A stretch of 5,932 nt of DNA, taken from contig CAJLFL010000126.1 in assembly GCA_905205855.1 (NCBI GenBank), positions 1 to 5,932 on the forward strand, read 5' to 3'. The notes below the pieces were generated by a model. It saw only the letters and a program-made list of their open reading frames with translations. It was not told the DNA's origin and did no database searches. The translations under genes were made by a program, and so were the position numbers. Shown here piece by piece: positions 1-5,754 of the stretch; positions within the stretch are counted from its first letter, which is position 1; every line of letters begins with the position of its first letter. The DNA is from an uncultured Eubacteriales bacterium (GTDB taxonomy: Bacteria > Bacillota > Clostridia > Monoglobales > Monoglobaceae).

Positions 1-22
1 TAAAAAGGGAGGGCATGCAAAT

Positions 23-640
23 ATGATTGCAATTATAGATTATGGTGCCGGAAACCTGCGTTCCGTTCAGAAAGCATGTGAGTTTTTGGGCGCGCAAGCA
101 CAAATTACATCAGACGCCGACACGATTCTGTCGGCAGACAGAGTTATTCTCCCCGGAGTAGGCTCTTTCGGAGATTGCATGAAGAATCTTAACGAGCGTC
201 ATCTGACGGACACCGTACGCTGCGCCGCCAGAAGTTCTAAACCGTTTTTAGGCATATGCCTCGGCTTGCAGCTTTTGTTTGAATCAAGCGAGGAATCACC
301 CGGAGTAGACGGTCTTGGGGTTTTGAAAGGCAAAATTGTCAGAATCCCTAAAACGTACGGCTTAAAAATCCCTCATATGGGCTGGAACTCTCTGTCTTTC
401 AAAAAAGAAACACCGATTTTTAAAAACCTGCCGGAAAATCCGTTTGTATATTTTGTTCATTCGTATTATGTGCAGCCCAATGATAAATCAGTCATTGCAG
501 CCACCACGCAATACGGCGTCGAGCTTCCGGTTGCCGTCAGCAGCGGGAATCTCTTTGCTACCCAGTTCCATCCCGAAAAAAGCGGAGATACCGGACTTAT
601 GATTCTTAAAAACTTTATTACAGCAGGAGGTATCGGCTGA
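23..640 (+). CDS. hisH: Imidazole glycerol phosphate synthase, glutamine amidotransferase subunit HisH
   Basis: HisH hydrolyses glutamine and passes ammonia to HisF for the fifth step of histidine synthesis, in the cytoplasm. The 205-residue protein is a complete class I glutamine amidotransferase of normal family length. It opens with the typical IDYGAGNLRSV segment, has the oxyanion-strand motif PGVGSFG (44-50), the nucleophile motif GICLGLQ with Cys79, the IPHMGWN segment (116-122), and FHPE with His183 and Glu185 completing the triad. The ATG is preceded by GGAGGG at 8-13 with a 9-nt spacer, which supports this start. Its TGA overlaps the hisF ATG by one base, so the two subunits are translationally coupled. 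No promoter is visible upstream, so it is probably an internal gene of a his operon that begins outside the window. Nothing looks damaged. Confidence 0.97.
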   Translation: MIAIIDYGAGNLRSVQKACEFLGAQAQITSDADTILSADRVILPGVGSFGDCMKNLNERHLTDTVRCAARSSKPFLGICLGLQLLFESSEESPGVDGLGVLKGKIVRIPKTYGLKIPHMGWNSLSFKKETPIFKNLPENPFVYFVHSYYVQPNDKSVIAATTQYGVELPVAVSSGNLFATQFHPEKSGDTGLMILKNFITAGGIG

Positions 641-1401
641 TGTACGCAAAAAGAATTATTCCATGCCTTGACGTTCATAACGGACGCGTTGTAAAGGGCG
701 TAAATTTTGTTAATCTGCGCGATGCCGGTGATCCGGTCGAAATCGCAAAAGCATATAACAAAGCCGGTGCGGACGAGCTTGTATTTCTGGATATAACCGC
801 CACACATGAGGCGCGCTCTACCGTTTCAGAGCTTGCGCGGCGCGTTGCCGAAACAGTCTTTATTCCGTTTACCATAGGCGGCGGGATAAAAACGGTTGGG
901 GATTTTCGTTCTCTTTTAAAGGAGGGCGCCGATAAAATTTCAATCAATTCTTCGGCAATCCGAAATCCGCGGCTTATCAGCGATGCCGCCGATAAGTTTG
1001 GCAGACAATGCGTTGTTGTCGCAATAGACGCAAAACGCCGCGCCGACAACAGCGGCTGGAATGTCTATGTAAACGGCGGCAGAATAGACACAGGACTTGA
1101 CGCTCTTGAATGGGCAGAAAAAGCAGACACAATGGGAGCAGGCGAAATCCTGCTTACTTCTATGGACTGTGACGGCACCAAAGCCGGTTATGATATTGAG
1201 CTTACAAGAGCTGTTTCCGAAGCGGTTTCGATTCCTGTCATTGCCTCCGGCGGCGCAGGAACTCCGGAGCATTTTAAAGCCGCTTTGACGGACGGCAAGG
1301 CAGACGCTGCGCTTGCGGCATCACTCTTTCACTTTAAGGAAATCGAAATCAACGCCTTAAAGCAGTACCTCAAATCCGAAAAATTAACTATAAGAATATA
1401 A
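640..1401 (+). CDS. hisF: Imidazole glycerol phosphate synthase, cyclase subunit HisF
   Basis: HisF is the (beta/alpha)8-barrel synthase subunit. It uses ammonia from HisH to convert PRFAR into imidazole glycerol phosphate and AICAR, linking histidine and purine synthesis. The 253-residue protein has full family length. It keeps the two catalytic aspartates, Asp11 in CLDVHNGRVVKG and Asp130 in VVVAIDAK. It also keeps the phosphate-binding loops GGGI (80-83) and SGGAG (203-207), and the LLTSMDCDGTKAGYD segment (171-185). The ATG shares its A with the hisH stop and has GGAGG at 626-630 with a 9-nt spacer. It is the last gene of the transcript: a terminator hairpin begins at the stop codon. The hisI/hisE gene that often follows hisF is not here. 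The C-terminus (KSEKLTIRI) is ordinary. Confidence 0.97.
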   Translation: MYAKRIIPCLDVHNGRVVKGVNFVNLRDAGDPVEIAKAYNKAGADELVFLDITATHEARSTVSELARRVAETVFIPFTIGGGIKTVGDFRSLLKEGADKISINSSAIRNPRLISDAADKFGRQCVVVAIDAKRRADNSGWNVYVNGGRIDTGLDALEWAEKADTMGAGEILLTSMDCDGTKAGYDIELTRAVSEAVSIPVIASGGAGTPEHFKAALTDGKADAALAASLFHFKEIEINALKQYLKSEKLTIRI

Positions 1402-1433
1402 AACAAAGGCGCCGTCCGGCGCCTTTGTTTTAT
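1398..1433. terminator. Bidirectional intrinsic terminator between hisF and the FHA gene
   Basis: A perfect 16-bp stem (1398-1413 with 1418-1433) closes a 4-nt loop GTCC. The stem top is GC-rich (GGCGCC) and its base is A-rich on the left and T-rich on the right (TTTGTTTTAT), so it gives a U-rich tail on both strands. It starts inside the hisF stop codon and ends one base before the FHA stop codon. It therefore serves both converging transcripts in a very tight 32-bp gap. Confidence 0.9.
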
Positions 1434-2183
1434 TTATATTCCTATCTTAAACTTATTACGTCCGATTTCAAGTATATCACCCTTATGCACCTCTGTTTTT
1501 TCAGCAACGCGTTCTCCGTTGATATATGTACCGTTTGTCGAATTTTTATCCGTAAGATAAAGCTTTTCGTTCTCATATGTAAATTCACAATGTACGCCTG
1601 ACACAGTAGAATCCGTGATTACAATGTCATTTCTCATACTTCTTCCTATTACCGCTCTGTCAGACAGTGGGAGAACCTTAAGTTCTCCGTTTTCCACACC
1701 CGTAAGAGTAAGCGTAACATTTATCTCCGGCTGCACTTCTTCCTCTGTTTCGGATTCCTTATTATCCTCATCTTCGGCGGATTCCTCATCAGTTTCCTGT
1801 TCTGTTTCCGCCTCCGACTCATTTTCCTGCTGTTCAGAGTTCTCTTCCGTGTTTTCTTCAGAAAATTCCGCTTCGGCTTCATCCGTTGCTTTTTGTTCTT
1901 CTGCAGATTCTTCCTGTTCTTCCTCTGTTTCAGGCTCATCTTTAAAATCATCAGAAGTTTCAGAAGTTTCAGTTTCTGTCAAAATCTTTTTTTCCGGTTT
2001 TAAAAACGCAATACACATAAGCAAAATACCTATAAGTATGAGTCCGCTCGAAATCAGAAATAATGAGTCAAGCACTGACAAACCGCCTGAAAACAGACTT
2101 AAATTTATCGGAAGCGCATAACCGCAAACCGGCACAAAGCAAGCCGCCAAAGCTAATACAAACATCAACCGCCTTTTTGCCAC
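1434..2183 (-). CDS. Membrane-anchored FHA-domain protein with acidic linker
   Basis: This 249-residue protein probably reads phosphothreonine-bearing partners near the membrane. Residues 1-23 are Lys/Arg then hydrophobic, like a signal peptide ending in a GYA-type site. A second hydrophobic helix spans about 38-61. Residues 68-150 are a Glu-rich, low-complexity tether with Ser, Thr and Gln. The FHA domain fills 155-249 and keeps GRS (Arg181), the VSGVH segment with Ser195 and His198, and NSTNGTYING with Asn217. The expected topology is N-terminus outside or cleaved, with the FHA domain in the cytosol. The gene lies 16 bp after the phosphatase gene, so it is co-transcribed with it. The start is GTG with AGAAAGG at 2194-2200 and a 10-nt spacer. 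An in-frame ATG at 2165 (residue 7) preceded by AAAAGG is an alternative. The FHA assignment is firm; partner and process are unknown. Confidence 0.88.
   Translation of the reverse strand: MAKRRLMFVLALAACFVPVCGYALPINLSLFSGGLSVLDSLFLISSGLILIGILLMCIAFLKPEKKILTETETSETSDDFKDEPETEEEQEESAEEQKATDEAEAEFSEENTEENSEQQENESEAETEQETDEESAEDEDNKESETEEEVQPEINVTLTLTGVENGELKVLPLSDRAVIGRSMRNDIVITDSTVSGVHCEFTYENEKLYLTDKNSTNGTYINGERVAEKTEVHKGDILEIGRNKFKIGI
1737..1931 (-). repeat. Low-complexity, Glu-codon-rich segment with internal direct repeats
   Basis: This is the DNA of the acidic linker of the FHA protein. The plus strand is an almost unbroken C/T-rich run of TTC/TTCC units. The 15-nt word TTCTTCCTCTGTTTC occurs exactly at 1737-1751 and again at 1917-1931, encoding ETEEE each time. 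A tandem CAGAAGTTT pair lies just beyond, in about 1953-1973. Such tracts commonly change length by slippage, so the tether is probably variable between strains (inference). Confidence 0.6.
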
Positions 2184-2199
2184 AATATCACAACCTTTC

Positions 2200-2925
2200 T
2201 TATATTCTTATCGCAACTGCACTGTAATCATCCAAAATCTTTGTATATTTACCCGATGCACGGTTCTTTTCAACAATCTTTGTCATTTTGTCAATCCAAT
2301 CCTTTGCGGATTTTGACCTTTTAAGAGTCTTTTCTATCTGTCTTTCATGTATGTTTTCCCAAAAACCATCGGTACATACCAAAAAACTGTCATTCTTTCT
2401 CACTACCGCAGGAACAGAAAAATCCGGCTTAAATTCATATCCGGTGCCCATCAGGCGAAACAAACGCTTTCTCATTCTGTCGCCGCGTATACCCGGATAA
2501 CGAATCTCCCCGGCTTCATATTTAGAATATGCTTCGCTGTGATCGGGCGTTATATCATAAAGCAGATTATCCTGCAGATGATATATGCGGCAATCACCTA
2601 TATGTGCCCACACTGCCAGTTCTCCGTTGGTAAGAAGCACGGCAGCCGCACAGCTCTGTGGTAAATCCGAACCATCCTGCACCGCCATAAGCTTATTCTG
2701 TGCAGTATCAAAAAAATCAGGAAGCGTTGCCGTGGTTATATCCGACTGCTGTTTAAACCCCTCCAGCACAGACTGCACCACTATTTCCGATGCGTCCGGG
2801 GTTCCCTTGCCGTCAGCTACGGCAAAACAGGTGCAATGAAGCTCCTCCGATATGCCTATATAGTCGTGATTTTCTTCCTTTTCTCCCCTGACGCACACAG
2901 AGGCAAAATCCAGCAATTCGCTCAC
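2200..2925 (-). CDS. PP2C-family Ser/Thr protein phosphatase
   Basis: A metal-dependent (PPM/PP2C) phosphatase removing phosphate from Ser/Thr of proteins, cytosolic, with no signal or membrane segment. The 241 residues are the bare catalytic domain, normal for bacterial members. Family motifs appear in order: ENHDYIG (Asp21, equivalent of NED), FAVADGKGT (Asp38-Gly39, replacing the usual DGMGG), WAHIGDCRIYHL (Asp111), ITPDHS (Asp128), FLVCTDGFWENI (Asp186) and LDDYSAVAI (Asp232, with Asp233 in place of the Asn of DNIT). All expected metal-binding aspartates are present, so it should be active. It is first in a two-gene unit with the FHA protein and has its own strong promoter. The start is uncertain: GTG at 2925 has a weak ribosome site. 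An in-frame TTG at 2916 follows GGGGTGA, a better match, and would remove three residues. The substrate and the opposing kinase are not visible. Confidence 0.92.
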   Translation of the reverse strand: MSELLDFASVCVRGEKEENHDYIGISEELHCTCFAVADGKGTPDASEIVVQSVLEGFKQQSDITTATLPDFFDTAQNKLMAVQDGSDLPQSCAAAVLLTNGELAVWAHIGDCRIYHLQDNLLYDITPDHSEAYSKYEAGEIRYPGIRGDRMRKRLFRLMGTGYEFKPDFSVPAVVRKNDSFLVCTDGFWENIHERQIEKTLKRSKSAKDWIDKMTKIVEKNRASGKYTKILDDYSAVAIRI

Positions 2926-2965
2926 CCCGTCTTTAGCTTAATCCATATTTAATAAAATCCATTTA

Positions 2966-2994
2966 ATTATATTATAAATCTTAAAAAAAGTCAA
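2966..2994 (-). promoter_or_regulatory. Sigma-A promoter of the PP2C-FHA unit
   Basis: Read on the minus strand, TTGACT (2994-2989) is followed by a 17-nt spacer and TATAAT (2971-2966). The hexamers match the housekeeping consensus at 11 of 12 positions with ideal spacing and a T-rich spacer. Transcription should start near 2959, leaving a leader of about 35 nt before the GTG. No operator-like repeat overlaps it, so it looks constitutive (inference). Confidence 0.85.
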
Positions 2995-3019
2995 CATTTA
3001 TACATTTACATCACAAATT

Positions 3020-3064
3020 AAAAATGCAGCTGCGGCAAAATCGGATTGTTTTGCCGCAGCTGCA
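3020..3064 (-). terminator. Intrinsic terminator of the LuxR-type regulator gene
   Basis: A perfect 16-bp stem (3025-3040 with 3049-3064) encloses an 8-nt loop. On the minus strand it is followed at once by TTTTT (3024-3020). It starts five bases after the regulator stop codon. On the plus strand no T-run follows, so it acts in one direction. It separates the regulator transcript from the downstream PP2C promoter at 2966-2994. Confidence 0.9.
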
Positions 3065-3068
3065 CCGC

Positions 3069-5411
3069 TTATATAATATTAAGTTTTTCCGCCGCCGTCT
3101 TCGCCTCGCTCCTGCGGTTTACCCCAAGTTTCTGGAGTATATGGCTTACATGGCTTTTTACCGTCGCCAGCTTGATATTAAGTATTTCTCCGATTTCCTG
3201 ATTGCTTTTATCTGCCGACAAAAGCCTTAACACTGCCGTTTCCGCTTCGGTCAGCTTTTCCGTTTCGTAAGATCGCGGCTTTAAAAAGTCGGGATAGTAC
3301 ACAGCCTGCTGCCTTGCCATAGTCAACAGCTTTTTCATAAATCCTTTTGGCCTTTCGGAAACATATTCTTCAAGCAGCTCTAAAGCTGCTTTTCCGTACA
3401 TGCCTATAGTTCTGACAAAGCCATAACCTTCGGAAATCTCCAGTGCCTTGGCGAAATCGTCAGCCCATTTTAAACCCTTGCGCTTTTTGGCAAGCGCAGA
3501 CAGAAACATAAGATGTATCATATCTATATGCCTTTTGCATGTTTCGCAGTACGGCAAAAGCGGAGCAAGCGTCAAAAGCGCCGCATCATTATCTCCCCGT
3601 GCAATGTTAACCATTGCTTCCGTAAAATATCGGTATCGATACATAACCTTTAAATTTACCGGATCCTTTACCGCCTCGTCACGAAACCATATATCAACCT
3701 GCTCATCATCACCGCTCCTCAAAGCTATGCGGCACATCAGCGCCTTTATATTAGGCATAAATCTGTCATGCTCCAGTGATTCAAAGCGACTGCACAGAGT
3801 TGCAACCGTGCGGTATGCATCCTCCGCTCTGCCGGACGCCATCTGGCTTTTTGCCAAAAGTCCGACAATCGCAAATTCTATATCCGGCGTACCATGCGCC
3901 TGAACCTCGCTCATTTTTGCAACAAGCGAGAGTATTCTTGCACCTATATCCTCACCCTTTTCAAACTTACTTTCGGCTATGGCTGCATCCGCAAGTCCTA
4001 CTCCGTCACAGCCGAGAACCGTCTCTACGGGAATTCTCAGCGTTGCGTAAAGAAGATCGTCTTTTTTACTCCAGTCCGAAAAATCCTTTCCGCCGTTCAT
4101 AATACTCGGCATCGCGCTTGTTACCGAAAATTCAGGTAATGTAATCTCCTTATTGCACATAAGCGCAAATACAGCCGGTATTGTTTCCGTAAGCCCCAGC
4201 ACCCCTCGCTGCGGCAATGATATATCCAGCCACGCAAGGCGGCTTTTCGCCTCCTTTTTTGCAGCATCACCCTTCTCAAGACTATCGGCAAAACGTTTAA
4301 GCGACGCATACCATTCCTCCGATGCCTTATAGTCGGAACGCAGCGCCATAAGCATACTCATTGCCTGCATCAGAGCCGGACTTTGTTCCGCTACCTTTTT
4401 GTCAAGTGACATATAATAACCCTCAAGTTCTTCATAGTGCCCCATACCGGGATGCAAATATGTACTTTTTATCAGCAATTCCGACACCTTATCGCTTTCG
4501 CCGCTTTTTTCATAAAAGAAAAGTGCGCGTCCAAGGTCACCGTGAAGCTCATAATACAGCGCCCCTCTGCTCATAACAGCACGTCTTTGCGCCTCGGTAC
4601 GCTTGCGCGAATCCTCCCACATCAGATAATCTCGGAATATATCCCAAAAATGATATTTGTCAAGTTCATCTCTTAAAAGCATGCTTGAATTTTTCAGCAG
4701 TTCTGACAAAAGCTCGCCCGCGTCACTCGAACCGCTCGCCATTTTGGCAAGGTCAGTCCCAAATTCCTCAAACGGAGCAATATCCAGCAAAAATCGTCGT
4801 ATCGGCATATCAAGACGATTATATACCGACTCCTCAAAATAATAGTATATTTCCTGCTTGATTTCATCAGCAAGTCTTTTATCAAAATGTTCACCTTCGG
4901 CAAGGTGCCGCACAGCAATACACAATGCCAGCGGATATCCCATAGTTATTGTGTGCAGAGCAGAAAGTTCTGCCTCGGACACTTTAACTCCCGCAGCTTT
5001 AAAAATCTTTGCCGTTTCCTCGCGCTCAAAAAACAAATCCTTAGGATAAAGAGTTTCCATAATTCCGGAATACGCAAACGGCATAAGGTATCCGGGAACC
5101 TTTCCGCGCGACAGAATTACAAATTTTTTATCAGGATTTCCGCGCACAAGCGAAACCAGAGAGTCTGCTGCATTACGTCCGGAAAGCATATGCAGATTAT
5201 CAAACAAAAGAAAGTCGAAGTCTGTCATATCTAAGGCATCAGGATCATCCTCCGGTGCCGACAGCTTTAAAACCCTTTTATGAGCCAAAAGCTCATCTGC
5301 CACCGTACTCTTTCCGAAACCGCAAGGCGCACTCATAAAAAGAACCCTGCCGCCCTCGGAAAATTTTAAAAACTTTTTTCTCACTCTTTCGGTTATTATC
5401 GCCTCAGCCAC
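3069..5411 (-). CDS. MalT-like LuxR-family transcriptional regulator (STAND ATPase with helical repeats and C-terminal HTH)
   Basis: A 780-residue signal-responsive DNA-binding regulator, cytosolic. Numbering is from the GTG at 5411. The N-terminal NTPase has a Walker A at 28-35 (AxxxxGKS, Lys34), a Walker B at about 67-72 (LLFDN, Asp71), an SR motif at 101-102, and GYPLAL at about 158-163, the family's equivalent of GxPLAL. Residues about 270-700 are helical, as expected of TPR-like sensor repeats. Residues 720-780 are a LuxR/GerE HTH (LTEAETAVLRLL, SNQEIGEIL, TVKSHVSHILQKLGV). MalT relatives use ATP-driven oligomerisation on an inducer to activate promoters. Relatives are typically near 900 residues, and here the NTPase is compact. 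The start is chosen because AGGTGG lies 5 nt before GTG 5411; an upstream in-frame GTG at 5420 has no spaced ribosome site. The gene is monocistronic with its own promoter and terminator. Inducer and targets are unknown. Confidence 0.9.
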   Translation of the reverse strand: MAEAIITERVRKKFLKFSEGGRVLFMSAPCGFGKSTVADELLAHKRVLKLSAPEDDPDALDMTDFDFLLFDNLHMLSGRNAADSLVSLVRGNPDKKFVILSRGKVPGYLMPFAYSGIMETLYPKDLFFEREETAKIFKAAGVKVSEAELSALHTITMGYPLALCIAVRHLAEGEHFDKRLADEIKQEIYYYFEESVYNRLDMPIRRFLLDIAPFEEFGTDLAKMASGSSDAGELLSELLKNSSMLLRDELDKYHFWDIFRDYLMWEDSRKRTEAQRRAVMSRGALYYELHGDLGRALFFYEKSGESDKVSELLIKSTYLHPGMGHYEELEGYYMSLDKKVAEQSPALMQAMSMLMALRSDYKASEEWYASLKRFADSLEKGDAAKKEAKSRLAWLDISLPQRGVLGLTETIPAVFALMCNKEITLPEFSVTSAMPSIMNGGKDFSDWSKKDDLLYATLRIPVETVLGCDGVGLADAAIAESKFEKGEDIGARILSLVAKMSEVQAHGTPDIEFAIVGLLAKSQMASGRAEDAYRTVATLCSRFESLEHDRFMPNIKALMCRIALRSGDDEQVDIWFRDEAVKDPVNLKVMYRYRYFTEAMVNIARGDNDAALLTLAPLLPYCETCKRHIDMIHLMFLSALAKKRKGLKWADDFAKALEISEGYGFVRTIGMYGKAALELLEEYVSERPKGFMKKLLTMARQQAVYYPDFLKPRSYETEKLTEAETAVLRLLSADKSNQEIGEILNIKLATVKSHVSHILQKLGVNRRSEAKTAAEKLNII

Positions 5412-5424
5412 AAACCCCACCTCT
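5412..5424 (-). promoter_or_regulatory. Ribosome binding site that decides the regulator start
   Basis: On the minus strand AGAGGTGGGG (5424-5415) is followed by TTT and then GTG at 5411. The AGGTGG core sits 5 nt from this GTG. It overlaps the competing GTG at 5420, which therefore lacks a properly spaced Shine-Dalgarno sequence. This favours the shorter, 780-residue protein. Confidence 0.6.
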
Positions 5425-5449
5425 TTAAACTACTGCTCTTTTTTATATC

Positions 5450-5478
5450 ATTTTAACATATACGCGCCCATTTGTCAT
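5450..5478 (-). promoter_or_regulatory. Extended -10 promoter of the LuxR-type regulator gene
   Basis: Read on the minus strand, ATGACA (5478-5473, five of six bases of the -35 consensus) is followed by 17 nt and TAAAAT (5455-5450, five of six). TG stands one base upstream of the -10 (5458-5457), giving an extended -10. Transcription should begin near 5443, with a leader of about 30 nt. The -35 hexamer lies inside the right-hand arm, as read on this strand, of the palindrome at 5470-5501. Confidence 0.72.
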
Positions 5479-5501
5479 CATACTAAAGTATGATGACAAA
5501 T
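5470..5501. promoter_or_regulatory. Perfect palindrome overlapping the regulator promoter, candidate operator
   Basis: ATTTGTCATCATAC (5470-5483) and its exact reverse complement (5488-5501) flank TAAA, making a 32-bp near-continuous dyad. It covers the -35 box of the regulator promoter. No T-run follows on the plus strand and it lies upstream of the regulator transcript, so it is not a likely terminator. A dimeric repressor or activator binding site is the simplest reading. The TTGTCAT/ATGACAA half-sites resemble those of FadR-type GntR proteins, but I cannot assign the binder. Confidence 0.6.
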
Positions 5502-5519
5502 CAAAAATAAAACTGATAT

Positions 5520-5754
5520 TAAAACAAATGCACACATTCTTCTCCTGCCGCATAATACTTTTATGTTGTCCAAAGCCTGTATTTTCGTTTTGCTGCCACT
5601 TCTCGATAAAGCAAAACCCTGAATAAGATTAAAGTTATATCATAACGCCCCGGAAACTTATTGTAGTTAACGCTCAAATGTTTCTATTTGTGTGAATACA
5701 TTGACAAGCCGTCTGTGGAAAACAGCAATGCAAAAATATCAAAAGGAGGAAACC
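5520..5754 (+). ncRNA. Putative IS110 left end with candidate bridge-RNA region (boundaries not determined)
   Basis: This gene-free stretch precedes an IS110-type recombinase. IS110-group elements such as IS621 are known to encode a structured bridge RNA in the non-coding sequence upstream of the recombinase. Possible stems are: an 8-bp stem 5587-5594/5610-5617 with a 15-nt loop; a nested pair, AATAAG 5622-5627 with CTTATT 5657-5662, enclosing GTTAT 5634-5638 with ATAAC 5642-5646; and CAAAT 5675-5679 with ATTTG 5686-5690. Individually these could arise by chance in AT-rich DNA. No open frame of note, no clear promoter and no terminal repeats were seen, so both ends and strand rest on context. 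Confidence 0.35.

Noticed and set aside
1..22. The TAA at 1-3 as the stop of an upstream his gene.
   Set aside because: The position is plausible for an operon, but no coding sequence before it is in the window, so it cannot be supported.
1721..1951. A 76-residue Lys/Arg-rich frame on the minus strand.
   Set aside because: It is a frame-shifted reading of the same Glu-rich repeats, entirely inside the FHA gene.
1615..2121. A 168-residue Ser-rich open frame on the plus strand, opposite the FHA gene.
   Set aside because: It is the antisense image of the Glu codons of the acidic linker (GAA/GAG read as TTC/CTC-shifted Ser). It lacks a ribosome site and any recognisable domain.
3448..5234. Several plus-strand frames of 60-150 codons opposite the regulator gene.
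   Set aside because: They are antisense shadows of a well-supported 780-codon gene and show no ribosome sites or domain signatures.
5470..5501. The perfect palindrome as an intrinsic terminator or IS terminal repeat.
   Set aside because: No T-run follows on the plus strand, it precedes the regulator transcript, and IS110 elements do not usually carry such internal perfect dyads at their ends.
5701..5729. TTGACA at 5701-5706 as the -35 of a promoter for the IS110 recombinase.
   Set aside because: At 17-18 nt spacing the -10 would be AGCAAT or GCAATG, a poor match. IS110 elements may instead use a promoter formed at the circle junction.
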